Source: Actinomycetes bacterium (GTDB lineage: Bacteria; Actinomycetota; Acidimicrobiia; Acidimicrobiales; Microtrichaceae). From it: DNA of 43,902 nucleotides. Under the pieces are notes generated by a model. That model was not told the origin of the DNA. It saw nothing but the letters and a program-made list of their open reading frames with translations, and ran no database searches. Where the stretch lies: positions 1 through 43,902 of the forward strand of contig JAEWED010000256.1 of NCBI GenBank assembly GCA_023389745.1. The letters are read 5' to 3'. How positions within the stretch are numbered: position 1 is the stretch's first letter; every line of letters starts with the position of its first letter. The position numbers and the translations under genes are program-made. This document shows positions 5,517 through 14,307 of the stretch, one piece after another.

Positions 5517-7031
5517 ATGCGCTGGTCACTGATCGCCGAGCACCTGGACCCCTCCGCCTCCTCGGCCCGATGGGCTACCCCCGGCGCCATGGCCGTGGCC
5601 ACCAACCCCAAGACCGTGCAGACCCCCGCGCTGGACCTCATCGACGAGGCTCTGGTCCGGGCCTACAACACGCCGGATTCCCGGCTCATCATCTCCATGG
5701 CACCTCAGGAAGGTAAGTCGGTCCGCGTGGCTAACGACTTCCCGGTCTGGGCGCTGACTCAGAACCATGACCTCCGCATCGTAACGGCGTCCTACGCCCA
5801 GGGCCTCGCCAACCGCAACGGCCGTGCCATCCGCAACCGGATCCAGACCAACCCCGCCCTCGGGCTGAAGATAGCCCGGGATAACGGCTCGGTGTCCGAG
5901 TGGACGCTGGAAGGCCACGACGGCGGCGTCCTGTCCGTCGGTATCGGCGCCGGTGTCACCGGCCGCGCCGCGGACATGATGATTATTGACGACCCCATCA
6001 AGGACCGTAAGGAAGCCGATTCCAAGGTTTTCCGGGACAACGTCTGGGACTGGTGGACGGATGCCGCCTCGGCCCGTCTGGCCCCCGGCGCGCCCGTCGT
6101 GCTGATCCTCACCCGCTGGCACCAGGACGACCTCGCCGGGCGCCTCATCGAGCGCGACGTAGAGGCCGGCTGGGAAGTCATCAACATTCCGGCCCGTGCC
6201 GACCACCGCCCTGAGATGGGCGAGACCGACCCGCTGGGCCGTGAGCCCGGCGAGTACATGATTTCCGCCCGCGGACGCACCCGCGAGCAGTGGCAGCGCC
6301 GTGAGGCGACCGCCGGGTCCCGGACATGGGCCAGCCTGTACCAGGGCCGCCCGTCGCCGGAGTCCGGCGGAGTGTACCCGCCACCGGATAAGTGGGAGCG
6401 CTACTCCTCGCCGCTCTGGGAGACGGTAATCACTGAGGACGGCCGGACCGTCTGCAAGGTGCAGGGCATCGGCCGTGACGACCACGAGCTGGTGCAGTCC
6501 TGGGACCTTGCGTTCAAGGACAAGGACAGCTCGGACTACGTGGTCGGTCAGGTCTGGCTCCGGGTCGGCGTCTATGCCTACCTGCTGGACCAGGTCCGCG
6601 AGCGAATGAACTTCACCGAGACGGTGAAGGCCATCAAGGCGATGTCCGCCAAGTGGCCGCAGGCGCTGGCTAAGTTCATCGAGGACAAGGCCAACGGCCC
6701 TGCAGTCATCAACGCGCTGTCCCAGACGCTCCCCGGACTGATCCCCATCGAGCCGGAGGGCAGTAAGTACGCCCGCGCCTCGGCCATCGCCCCGGTGGTC
6801 GAGTCCGGAAACGTCGTGCTACCCACCCCCGAGGTGCTGGCCGGCGTGGACGACCTGCTGGAGGAAGCCAAGAACTTTCCCAACAGCTCGCACGACGACA
6901 CGGTGGACGCCATGAGCCAGGCAGTGAACCGGCTCCTGCTCCACCAGCTACCGACTGAAGAGGACTCCTACGTGGAGCCCGACGTCTACGACTTTCACAA
7001 CGCGCAGGGCTGGTCCGTTAGCCCGTTCTAA
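5517..7031 (+). CDS. terL: Terminase large subunit
   Basis: DNA-packaging motor: the ATPase pumps DNA through the portal and the nuclease cuts the concatemer. In this 504-residue protein the ATPase P-loop MAPQEGKS is at 61-68, the Walker B segment MMIIDDP at 154-160 and the coupling motif LTRWHQDDLAGRL near 198-210. The RNase H-like nuclease starts at SWDLAFKDKDSSDYVVG (D330), includes FIEDKANGP and ends with HDDTVDAMSQAV. Length and domain order are those of a normal TerL. A GGAGGGGG ribosome site precedes ATG 5517. First gene of the late operon. Confidence 0.95.
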   Translation: MRWSLIAEHLDPSASSARWATPGAMAVATNPKTVQTPALDLIDEALVRAYNTPDSRLIISMAPQEGKSVRVANDFPVWALTQNHDLRIVTASYAQGLANRNGRAIRNRIQTNPALGLKIARDNGSVSEWTLEGHDGGVLSVGIGAGVTGRAADMMIIDDPIKDRKEADSKVFRDNVWDWWTDAASARLAPGAPVVLILTRWHQDDLAGRLIERDVEAGWEVINIPARADHRPEMGETDPLGREPGEYMISARGRTREQWQRREATAGSRTWASLYQGRPSPESGGVYPPPDKWERYSSPLWETVITEDGRTVCKVQGIGRDDHELVQSWDLAFKDKDSSDYVVGQVWLRVGVYAYLLDQVRERMNFTETVKAIKAMSAKWPQALAKFIEDKANGPAVINALSQTLPGLIPIEPEGSKYARASAIAPVVESGNVVLPTPEVLAGVDDLLEEAKNFPNSSHDDTVDAMSQAVNRLLLHQLPTEEDSYVEPDVYDFHNAQGWSVSPF

Positions 7032-7043
7032 GGAGGGCAGCCC

Positions 7044-8582
7044 ATGGCATCGCTTCGCCAGATTCTCGGCCTGGAGGCCAAAGCAAACGACGTTGAGGTG
7101 GAAGTCCTGAAGCGGCAGGTGGAAGGACTGGAGAGCACGCTCACCGAGTCTTTCGCCCAGCTCGAACTCGCCAAGGACCAGCAGGGATGGGCGCTCCTCG
7201 GGGGCGCCGAGGCTGAACACTTCACCACTGAGGGCCTAAAGAAAGCCGCCCTTATGGGCCGCGTCATGGGCGTGGCTAACCCCCTCATCAAGCGCGGCCG
7301 CGAGCTGCGCTACGTCTATGTGTGGGGCCAGGGCGTCGCCATCGCGGCCCGGGACGAGAAGATCAACGACCTGGTCCAGGAATACATGATGGACGAGGGC
7401 AACCGGGAGTCGTTTTTCGGTGCCCAGGCCCGCATGGAGCTGGAAGGCACCCTGTTCGATGAGGGTAACTACTTCCTCGCCCACTTCACCGACCCGCTGA
7501 CCGGCCGCGTGCAGGTCCGCACCCTCCCCTTTGCCGAGATTACCGACATTGTCACCGCCCCCGGCGACCGGGCCACCCCGCACTACTACAAGCGGCAGTG
7601 GACCGAGATGGAGATGGGCAGCAACGGCAAAATGGCCGCCGTTACCAAGGCGGCCTACTACCCGGCGCTGAAGTACCAGCCGGCCACCCGTTTCAAGGCA
7701 TACAACGGCGTCCCGATCATGTGGGACGCCCCGGTCCGGCACATCAAGGTGAACACCATCTCCGGCGGCAAGTTCGGTGTAGCAGACAGCTACGCCGCCC
7801 AGCCGTGGGCCATGGCGCACAAGGGATTCCTTGAGGACTGGGCGCTGCTCATGAAGGCGCTGGCCAAGATTGCCTACGTCACCAGCTCGGACAAGCCAGG
7901 CAGTGCGCAGGCCAAGCGCCAGGCGCTCCGCGGCATGGAGAACACGCCCGCCGGGTCCACTGTGAACATGAGTTCGGACCAGAAGCTCGAACCGATGAGC
8001 AAGTCCGGCGCCACGCTGGACGCCGAATCTTCCCGCCCGCTGGCCACCATGGCGGCCTCCGCGATGGGCGTTCCGGTCACCCTGCTGCTGGCCGACCCCG
8101 GCCAGACCGGCGCACGGGCCACCGCTGAGACCCTGGACCTGCCGACCCGGCTGGTCATGGGCGCCCGCCGTGAACTCCACGCGGAGGTCATGCGGGACAG
8201 CATCGGCTACGCGCTGGAGCAGGCCGTCGTAGCACCCCGGGGGCCGCTGCGCGGTCAGGGCCGGGCAGTGCGGGACGGCGACCGGCTGCGGGTGGTATTC
8301 AACGATCCGCAGGCCGCAACGCTGGATATCGTCTGGCCGTCGCTGGAGGAAACCAACCTGAAGGAAGACATCGACGCCATCGTGGCGGCCGACGGACTCC
8401 AGGGCATCCCCCGGGTCCCGCTCCTGAAGCTGGCCCTGCAGCGCCTCGGCATCGAGGACGTGGACGAGCTGATCCAGAAAATCACGGACGACGAGGGCAA
8501 CCTCCTGGACGACGGCGACTCCGCCGGCGACCGGGCGGTGCGGGCCTTCCGGGCCGGGCAGGACCCGACAGAAGCACTCTAG
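7044..8582 (+). CDS. Portal protein
   Basis: Forms the dodecameric ring at the capsid vertex through which DNA passes. Evidence: 512 residues, placed directly after TerL and before a MuF-like gene. The central region has the portal pattern (FFGAQARMELEGTLFDEGNYFLAHFTD, later VRHIKVNTISGGKFGVADSYAAQPWAMAHKGFLEDWALL), with a long helix and a C-terminal acidic tail. The N-terminal 45 residues form a coiled coil. AAGGAGG precedes the ATG. Confidence 0.9.
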   Translation: MASLRQILGLEAKANDVEVEVLKRQVEGLESTLTESFAQLELAKDQQGWALLGGAEAEHFTTEGLKKAALMGRVMGVANPLIKRGRELRYVYVWGQGVAIAARDEKINDLVQEYMMDEGNRESFFGAQARMELEGTLFDEGNYFLAHFTDPLTGRVQVRTLPFAEITDIVTAPGDRATPHYYKRQWTEMEMGSNGKMAAVTKAAYYPALKYQPATRFKAYNGVPIMWDAPVRHIKVNTISGGKFGVADSYAAQPWAMAHKGFLEDWALLMKALAKIAYVTSSDKPGSAQAKRQALRGMENTPAGSTVNMSSDQKLEPMSKSGATLDAESSRPLATMAASAMGVPVTLLLADPGQTGARATAETLDLPTRLVMGARRELHAEVMRDSIGYALEQAVVAPRGPLRGQGRAVRDGDRLRVVFNDPQAATLDIVWPSLEETNLKEDIDAIVAADGLQGIPRVPLLKLALQRLGIEDVDELIQKITDDEGNLLDDGDSAGDRAVRAFRAGQDPTEAL

Positions 8583-8594
8583 GGAGGGGACGGC

Positions 8595-9653
8595 ATGGCA
8601 GTAACCGCCGAAACCCTCGGAATCCTGGAGCGCGTCCGGTCCGAACTTACCGGCATGACCGACGCCCAGACCCTCGCCCTCACCCGGGCCTGGGTCGAGG
8701 CGTGGGACGTGCTCCTGCCGGAACTGGAGGCCGCGTTCGCGGCGCTGCTCAATGATTCGACCGCCGGCAAGGTGGTCCCCTACGCCACGGTCCGGCGGAA
8801 TGAATCCCTCCGGGCCGCGCTGGAGACCTCCCGCGAGCTGCTGAAGGAGCTGGCGCAGCAGGTGGAGGGCGTGATCCTGCCGTACCTGGACCCCGCGGTC
8901 CTGGCCGGTGTGGACTCCACCCTCGACCTGCTCCGGTCTCAGCTCCCGGCGGGGGCCTCCGGGGCGGCGCTGAACTTCTCCCGGCCCGCCGAGGCGGCGC
9001 TGGCAGAGATTGTCCGGCGCACCACCGAGCAGATTCACTCCTCGGCATGGCCGCTGGCCGCCGAACACCAGCGGGTCATGCGGCGGGCGCTGGTCCGGGG
9101 CATCGCGGTGGGGGACAACCCCCGCGCCACGGCGGCCCGCATCCTGCGCGAGACCGAGAAGAAGTTCAACGGCGGGCTTACCCGGGCGCTGAACATCGCA
9201 CGCACCGAGACCCTGGATGCCCACCGCGCCGCCTCGCAGGCAGCGCACAAGGCGGCGGCCGAGGTGTCCACAGAGTGGGAATGGTCCGCCAAGCTGGACG
9301 CCCGGACCTGCCCCTCCTGCTGGGCCAAGCACGGCACGCGCTACCCCGCGGATCAGTTCGGCCCTGAGGATCACCAATCCGGGCGGTGCGCCCGCCTGCC
9401 GGTCACCAAGAGCTGGAAGGACCTCGGGTTCGACATCGAGGAGCCGCCCAGCCTTATGCCCGACGCCCGGGCCGTGTTCGACTCTCTGACTCCCGAGAGC
9501 CAGGCGGCGATCCTCGGTCCGGGGCGGCTGAAGCTCCTCCTGGACGGGGATATCGACTGGGCAGACCTGTCCGCCAAGCGCACGACCGACGGGTGGCGCG
9601 ACTCCTACGGGGTGACGCCGCTGCGGGACCTAACCAGCTCTAAGGAGGGCTAA
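8595..9653 (+). CDS. MuF-like minor capsid / head morphogenesis protein
   Basis: Capsid-associated protein of the SPP1 gp7 / Mu F family, which binds the portal and is carried in the head. The 352 residues have a helical N-terminal half. The family domain lies at about 145-275: GDNPRATAARILRETE, IARTETLDAHRAA, then WSAKLDARTCPSCWAKHG and HQSGRCARLPV. The CPSCW and C-x-R-LPV parts are the conserved core of the family. Standard position after the portal. Confidence 0.9.
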   Translation: MAVTAETLGILERVRSELTGMTDAQTLALTRAWVEAWDVLLPELEAAFAALLNDSTAGKVVPYATVRRNESLRAALETSRELLKELAQQVEGVILPYLDPAVLAGVDSTLDLLRSQLPAGASGAALNFSRPAEAALAEIVRRTTEQIHSSAWPLAAEHQRVMRRALVRGIAVGDNPRATAARILRETEKKFNGGLTRALNIARTETLDAHRAASQAAHKAAAEVSTEWEWSAKLDARTCPSCWAKHGTRYPADQFGPEDHQSGRCARLPVTKSWKDLGFDIEEPPSLMPDARAVFDSLTPESQAAILGPGRLKLLLDGDIDWADLSAKRTTDGWRDSYGVTPLRDLTSSKEG

Positions 9654-9655
9654 CC

Positions 9656-10939
9656 GTGACCATGATTACCGAGAGCGCGTCCCCCGGAACCCTCACGGGC
9701 TCCACGATGGAGATTACGCTCATCACGCCCGGCTGGGGTTCGAGCGGGTATTACTCCACCGAGACCCTGGCCAAGGCCGCACAGGAGAACGTGTTCCCCC
9801 GCGGCACGCAGATGCACATCGACCACATGACCGCCGCCCAGCGGGCCGAGAACCCGGCGGGCAGCGTGGCCACCCTGGCCGCGGCGCTGAAAGAAGATGC
9901 CCGCTGGGAGCCGGACTGGGTGAACCCCAAGACAGGGGAGAAGGGCCGCCTTGCCGCACCGGCCAAGGTGTTTCCCCACTGGCGCGAGACCCTCGCGGAG
10001 ATGGCCGAATTCATCGGCGCGTCCATCAGCGCACCGGCGGAGGTCACCGCGGGCGAGGCGGAAGGGCGGCAGGGCACCATCGTGGAGTCCCTGCTCGCGT
10101 CCCCGCTGAACCGCGTGGACTTCGTGACCGTCGCCGGCCGCGGCGGACACATTGCCGAGGTCCTCGAATCCCACCGGGTCGTGGACCGCGCCGTCCAGCG
10201 CGGCGTCGAGGAAGCCACGGCGAACAACACGCGCACCTGGCTACAGGACGCCGTCCGGGCCGCCCACGGCAACGTGTGGGTGCGGGACTTTGACGAGTCT
10301 CTGGTCTGGTTCGAGCGGTACACCGAGGACACCGAGGAGCTGCTCCAGCAGTCCTACTCCCTCAACGGCAACACTGCCGTGCTTTCAGGCGACACCCTCC
10401 CCGTGAAGGCCGAGACGTCCTACGTCCCGGTCACGGTAACGGATGCCGCCGAATCCAAAGATTCCGCGCCGATCCCGGCAGCGGTAACCGAGAAAAAGGA
10501 GGTGGCCGCTGTGGCCATTACCAATATCGAGGAATCCGAGCTGGCAACGCTCCGCGATTCCGCCAGCCGGGCCACCGCGCTGGAAGAAGCAATGACCACG
10601 CTCGAAACCCGCGCCACCTCGGCAGAGGAATCGCTGGCGCTGGCCAACACCATCGCCGCGGAGTCCGTGGTCGCCAAGGCCATGGAAGCCAACGGCATCT
10701 CCGGTGAGAAGCTCGCGGCCCGCCTGGCCATCAACTTCCCGGTCCTGGAGTCCGGTGTCCTCGACCGCGAGAAGCTCGCGGAGGACGTGGCCGAAGCACT
10801 GGCCGAAATCCAGTCCGCCAACGGCGTGGGCAGTGTCCGCGGCGTCGGTGAATCCATCGAGGGCGGCCAGGAGGCCACCGTCACCACCGAGTCCTACAAG
10901 GACGCCATCCTGGCCATTCGCGCCAAGAAGGGAGCCTAA
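9656..10939 (+). CDS. Capsid maturation protease fused to scaffold
   Basis: A GTG start (9656) after TAAGGAGGGC gives 427 residues; ATG 9662 is an alternative. Residues 1-190 fit a phage capsid protease: MHIDHM carries a likely catalytic His and ESLLASPLNRVDFVTVAG a likely catalytic Ser. Residues 290-427 are a Glu/Ala-rich helical region typical of a scaffold. An internal AAGGAGGT followed by GTG at 10511 starts this second region in frame, so the gene probably makes both the fusion and a separate scaffold, as lambda C/Nu3 does. The catalytic residues are inferred from pattern only. Confidence 0.8.
   Translation: MTMITESASPGTLTGSTMEITLITPGWGSSGYYSTETLAKAAQENVFPRGTQMHIDHMTAAQRAENPAGSVATLAAALKEDARWEPDWVNPKTGEKGRLAAPAKVFPHWRETLAEMAEFIGASISAPAEVTAGEAEGRQGTIVESLLASPLNRVDFVTVAGRGGHIAEVLESHRVVDRAVQRGVEEATANNTRTWLQDAVRAAHGNVWVRDFDESLVWFERYTEDTEELLQQSYSLNGNTAVLSGDTLPVKAETSYVPVTVTDAAESKDSAPIPAAVTEKKEVAAVAITNIEESELATLRDSASRATALEEAMTTLETRATSAEESLALANTIAAESVVAKAMEANGISGEKLAARLAINFPVLESGVLDREKLAEDVAEALAEIQSANGVGSVRGVGESIEGGQEATVTTESYKDAILAIRAKKGA
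10511..10939 (+). CDS. Nested scaffold protein (internal in-frame start), 142 aa
   Basis: GTG 10511 lies 7 nt after a near-perfect Shine-Dalgarno AAGGAGGT (10497-10503) inside the protease gene, in the same frame. The product is almost entirely helical, with heptad-like segments at residues 1-50 (LATLRDSASRATALEEAMTT), and ends YKDAILAIRAKKGA. This is the size and character expected of an assembly scaffold, which guides capsid protein and is later degraded by the protease encoded upstream. The internal start is seen directly; its use is inferred. Confidence 0.6.
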   Translation: MAITNIEESELATLRDSASRATALEEAMTTLETRATSAEESLALANTIAAESVVAKAMEANGISGEKLAARLAINFPVLESGVLDREKLAEDVAEALAEIQSANGVGSVRGVGESIEGGQEATVTTESYKDAILAIRAKKGA

Positions 10940-10941
10940 CC

Positions 10942-11283
10942 ATGGCTAAGAACATGAGCCTTCCCCGGGCGCTGCACATCGAGCTGCCCGTCCCCTCCGG
11001 CGTCAAGTCCGGCGACCCGGTCGCCGTCGGCGCCTTCCGGGGCGTGGCACAGACCGACCGTGACGAGAACGGCAACGCCACCGTATGGCTGGATGGCTCG
11101 ACCATCCAGACCGTCTCCGGCGCCGTCGCCTCGGTGGGCCTGCCCGTTTACATCAAGACGGCGGACCGCAAGCTGACCACCACCGCCACGGATGCGGTGC
11201 TGTTCGGCCACGCGCTCGGAACCAAGGCCGCCGCTGACGGTCCCCTCGAAATTGCCCTGCTCAACGGCGCGGCCCAGGTCTAA
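10942..11283 (+). CDS. Head decoration protein (DUF2190-like)
   Basis: The 113-residue beta-rich protein resembles the DUF2190 family of capsid-stabilising proteins: a barrel around SGDPVAVGAFRGVAQTD, VSGAVASVGLPVYIKTADRKLT and VLFGHALG. Such proteins bind the outside of the expanded capsid. It lies between the protease/scaffold and major capsid genes, the standard position. No catalytic features. Confidence 0.8.
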   Translation: MAKNMSLPRALHIELPVPSGVKSGDPVAVGAFRGVAQTDRDENGNATVWLDGSTIQTVSGAVASVGLPVYIKTADRKLTTTATDAVLFGHALGTKAAADGPLEIALLNGAAQV

Positions 11284-11297
11284 GGAGAACAACCAAC

Positions 11298-12410
11298 ATG
11301 AGCATTTTTGCTACCGCAGAAGAGAAGCTGGCGGTCGAGGCGTGGGATAAGCGCCATACCCCTTCCGCCGAGCACCTGACCAAGGCCGTCGAGGCCCTTA
11401 AGCTGTTCAACGAGGGCATGAGCGGGCGCAACCCGTTCAAGAAGGCTGCCCTCCAGGAAGCACTCACCCGGTCGGACTTCAACCTCTACCTGGGCAAGGC
11501 GTTTGACGTCGAGATGCTGGCCGCCTATGAGGACCTCACCCCGGAATGGCGCCAGATCGCCACCCCGACGACCGTCAAGGACTTCAAGCCCAAGACGTTC
11601 AAGGACCTGTTCGGCGGCCGCGGTGCCTTCGACAAGGTGGGCGAGGGCCAGGAGTACAAGGAACGCAACAAGGATGCGTCTGAGTACGAAATCAAGGCGG
11701 AGAAGTACGGTAACCGCTTCGCCCTGACGTTCGAACTCATCAAGAACGACGATCTGGACGGCCTCGCAGGCCTCCCGAATGACCTGGCACAGGGCGCCGT
11801 CGCAACCGAGGACAAGGTGGCCTTCTCCGCCATTGTCTCCGCAGGCGGCCCCAACACCGCGTTCTGGAAGTCGGCCAACGGCAACGCCCCGGCCAACGTT
11901 CCGCTTACCCGTGCGAACCTGCAGGCCGCCTACGTGGCGATCAGCAAGCGCAAGGACAAGAACGGCAACCCGGTCCGCCTCGCAGGCCAGCGCCTGCTCC
12001 TGGTGGTTCCCCCGGCGCAGCTGTTCGAGGCCGAGCAGATCGTCTCCCAGCCGACCATCCCGAACCCTGAAGGCGGATCGGGCATGGTCCCGAACCCGCT
12101 GGCCGGCAAGTTCCAGGTCGTCGTCTCGGACTGGATTGCCGCTATCAACACCTCCGGCAAGGTAGATACCACCTGGTACATCCTGCCTGCTCCCGGCGGC
12201 GCACGTCCGGCTCTGGCGCTGGCTAAGATGCGCGGCCAGGAAAACCCGGACATCCGGGTGAAGGCCGACCAGGGCAACCGCGTGGGCGGCGGCTCCATCG
12301 CCCCCGAGGAAGGCTCCTTCGAGGACGACACCATCCAGTACCGCGGACGCCACATCGTTGGCGCTGCGGCCGTTGACCCCGCGTTCACTTACGTGTCCAC
12401 CGGGTCCTAG
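11298..12410 (+). CDS. Major capsid protein (HK97 fold)
   Basis: Main shell subunit. The call rests on length (370 aa), position directly after protease/scaffold and decoration genes, a strong AAGGAGAACAACC ribosome site, and typical features: a helical N-terminal arm, a middle with FGGRGAFDKVGEGQEYKERN and ALTFELIKNDDL, and a C-terminal P-domain with RGRHIVGAAAVDP. A strong hairpin immediately follows, as often seen after the most expressed late gene. Confidence 0.9.
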   Translation: MSIFATAEEKLAVEAWDKRHTPSAEHLTKAVEALKLFNEGMSGRNPFKKAALQEALTRSDFNLYLGKAFDVEMLAAYEDLTPEWRQIATPTTVKDFKPKTFKDLFGGRGAFDKVGEGQEYKERNKDASEYEIKAEKYGNRFALTFELIKNDDLDGLAGLPNDLAQGAVATEDKVAFSAIVSAGGPNTAFWKSANGNAPANVPLTRANLQAAYVAISKRKDKNGNPVRLAGQRLLLVVPPAQLFEAEQIVSQPTIPNPEGGSGMVPNPLAGKFQVVVSDWIAAINTSGKVDTTWYILPAPGGARPALALAKMRGQENPDIRVKADQGNRVGGGSIAPEEGSFEDDTIQYRGRHIVGAAAVDPAFTYVSTGS

Positions 12411-12417
12411 TTAGACC

Positions 12418-12453
12418 GGCACCCCGGCAGGGCTACTCCCCTGCCGGGGTGCC
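12418..12453 (+). terminator. Strong hairpin after major capsid gene
   Basis: A perfect 14-bp stem GGCACCCCGGCAGG/CCTGCCGGGGTGCC with an 8-nt loop. There is no U-tract (ACCCCAAAAC follows), so it may be a partial terminator or an mRNA-stabilising 3' end. Confidence 0.75.
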
Positions 12454-12480
12454 ACCCCAAAACTTCACGAGGAGGACCAC

Positions 12481-12852
12481 ATGGCCATCGACTACAACTC
12501 CCCCCGGGGCCAGGTCCGGCTCCTCACCGCAGACCTGGACGAGGCCGCACCGCTGCTCAGCGACGAGCTGCTGGAAGGCTACCTCCAGATGGAAGGCCAG
12601 AATGTCCTCCGCGCCGCTGCCGCCGCGCTGGACGCCATGGCCACCAGTGACATTCTCATCTCCCGCAAGATTCGAACGCAGGACCTCTCCACCGACGGCC
12701 CCGCCGTTGCCGCCGCTCTCCGGGCGCAGGCGCAGGCCCTCCGCATCCGGGCCGACGCCGAGGACGCCGACGGGGCCGCGCTGTTCGAGATTATCCCGAA
12801 CGGGGCGACCTTCGCGGAAGCCGCCGAGCGCGACCGCTGGGGGATGCCATGA
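12481..12852 (+). CDS. Head-to-tail adaptor
   Basis: A 123-residue mainly helical protein with ACGAGGAGG before ATG. It is the first gene after the capsid gene and resembles the small helical connector proteins (HK97 gp6 / SPP1 gp15 type) that extend the portal ring: RLLTADLDEAAPLLSDELLEGYL, then a central helix pair. The assignment rests on length, order and helical pattern; no active site is expected. Stop and next start overlap as ATGA. Confidence 0.75.
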   Translation: MAIDYNSPRGQVRLLTADLDEAAPLLSDELLEGYLQMEGQNVLRAAAAALDAMATSDILISRKIRTQDLSTDGPAVAAALRAQAQALRIRADAEDADGAALFEIIPNGATFAEAAERDRWGMP

Positions 12853-13259
12853 GCCCGCTCCCGGGATGGCTGGCCGTCCCCGCGGGCTGGGCTGAAGCAC
12901 ACGCCCCGGTAGCCGAGGCGACCATGACCGCCGACGCCGAGTTCCGGCGGATCAGCGGAGGCCCCGCACCCTGGCCGATCCCGGAGAACTGGGACGGCGG
13001 CGCGGAGGTCCTCTGGGAGACCAAGGTCCGGCTCCAGGAGCTGAAGCGCGAAGGCGTGAGCGACCACGCCGAGCAGCCGACCTACACCCGGCAGTACCTC
13101 ATATCCGCCCCGCTGCGCGGCCCCATCCTCCGGGTGGGCGAGCACGGCGACGTCGTCCGGATCGAGGGCCGCACCTTCCGCCTGGTCTCCGAGATGCACG
13201 GCTCCCTTGTCTGGGAGCGGGACTTCATCGCGGTGCTGAATGAAACGCAGGGGGGCTAA
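12849..13259 (+). CDS. Head-to-tail stopper
   Basis: The 136-residue protein has an N-terminal extension followed by a small barrel with LISAPLRGPILRVGEHGDVVRIEGRTFRLV, the pattern of SPP1 gp16-type stoppers that gate DNA at the connector. Position (second connector gene) agrees. ATG 12849 overlaps the previous TGA; TAATG links it to the next gene. Confidence 0.75.
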   Translation: MSPLPGWLAVPAGWAEAHAPVAEATMTADAEFRRISGGPAPWPIPENWDGGAEVLWETKVRLQELKREGVSDHAEQPTYTRQYLISAPLRGPILRVGEHGDVVRIEGRTFRLVSEMHGSLVWERDFIAVLNETQGG

Positions 13260-13633
13260 TGGCGTTCATAGGTCCCATTGAGAATCCCGAGGTCCGGCAG
13301 CTCGCCTCCATGCTCGGCAAGGTCCCGGTCCGGCTCCGGCCGCTGACTAAGAAGGTCGTCCAAAAGACCGCCCTGGACATCGAGCGGGACGCCAAGCTGA
13401 AGGCCCCGGTGGACACCGGCAACCTGAAGAACTCCATCGGCCACTCAGACCTCCGCCTCGGCGGGGAGGACTACTCGGTGGAAATCGGACCGACCGCCAA
13501 CTACGGCGTGTTTGTCGAGCGGGGCACCTCACGGATGGCCCCGCAGCCCTACCTCGGACCCGCCGCAGACCGGCATGAGGGTCCGTTCGCCCAGGCAATG
13601 GCACAGATAGCAGAGGAGTCCCTCGGTGGCTGA
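13259..13633 (+). CDS. HK97 gp10-like tail completion protein
   Basis: Shows the HK97 gp10 family pattern: LDIERDAKLKAPVDTGNLKNSI at 40-61, then VEIGPTANYGVFVERGT and PQPYLGPAADRH. The 124-residue length is normal. The family acts at the head-tail joint or in tail completion. TAATG coupling to the stopper gene and an 8-nt overlap with the next gene. Confidence 0.88.
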   Translation: MAFIGPIENPEVRQLASMLGKVPVRLRPLTKKVVQKTALDIERDAKLKAPVDTGNLKNSIGHSDLRLGGEDYSVEIGPTANYGVFVERGTSRMAPQPYLGPAADRHEGPFAQAMAQIAEESLGG

Positions 13634-14048
13634 ACACCCCAATGAGTACCGCGCCCGAGTCGAGGCGGCCCTGCGGGGCATCCAGGGGCTGGGCTTCTAC
13701 GACGGCTACGTCCCGAAGGACGTGGAGAAGGACGAGCGCGGGTTCATCCGGCCATACGTCGTGCTGCACATGGGCGCAGGGGGCGAGGTCCCCGAGCGTG
13801 ACCTGTCCAACCGTGTGGACCTGGACGGGATGCGGCTGGACTTCCAAACCACCTCGGTGGCCGCGTCCGCCGCGGTGTGTTCCGCCGTCGATTACGACGT
13901 GGCCCGGGCGCTCACCAACCTGGAGCTTGGAAACGCCCACGTCGTCCCGAACCCGGACGGCTTCTCGCAGGAGCCGCCGCTCCGGGACTCAGCCGAGACC
14001 CCGGCCAGATTCATGTCGCCGCGCCAGTGGCGGCTCGAAACCACCTAA
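13626..14048 (+). CDS. Tail terminator protein
   Basis: A 140-residue alpha/beta protein with GTG start and a GAGGAGTCCCTCG site within the previous gene. The pattern (VVLHMGAGGEVPERDLSNRVDLDGMRLDFQTTSVAAS...DYDVARAL) and its place just before the tail tube match phage tail terminators (lambda gpU / SPP1 gp17 class), which cap the tail tube and join it to the head. Confidence 0.8.
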   Translation: MAEHPNEYRARVEAALRGIQGLGFYDGYVPKDVEKDERGFIRPYVVLHMGAGGEVPERDLSNRVDLDGMRLDFQTTSVAASAAVCSAVDYDVARALTNLELGNAHVVPNPDGFSQEPPLRDSAETPARFMSPRQWRLETT

Positions 14049-14058
14049 GGAGGGCCAC

Positions 14059-14307
14059 ATGGCCGACTTTATCCGCGTGCGGGACACCCGCACAGACCAG
14101 ATTCTCCCCCACGCCGTCCCCCGGGCGCACCTGAAGGCGTTCCCGCACCTGAAGGAAGTCCCGTCCTCGGTGGCCCGGCGTGAGCGCCTGGAGGACACCC
14201 CCAAAGACTCCCCGGCCCCCCGGGTCGAGGAACCGCAGGCCCCCATGGTCAGCGGTAAGTCCAAGCACGTAACTGAACCGGCCAAGCCGGAGAAGGAGGC
14301 AAACTAA
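14059..14307 (+). CDS. Hypothetical tail-region protein, 82 aa
   Basis: Start set at ATG 14059 after CTAAGGAGGGCCAC; the frame is open far upstream but only as a shadow of the terminator gene. The N-terminal 45 residues (FIRVRDTRTDQILPHAVPRAHLKAFPHLKEVP) resemble small proteins found next to actinophage tail tubes. The C-terminal part is disordered, rich in Pro, Lys and Glu. Its TAA overlaps the tail-tube ATG. Role unknown. Confidence 0.7.
   Translation: MADFIRVRDTRTDQILPHAVPRAHLKAFPHLKEVPSSVARRERLEDTPKDSPAPRVEEPQAPMVSGKSKHVTEPAKPEKEAN

Noticed and set aside
7236..9377. Long minus-strand open frame of about 713 codons across portal and MuF genes
   Set aside because: Shadow of GC-rich forward genes: low-complexity Gly/Arg/Val text, no ribosome site, and clear family motifs on the other strand.
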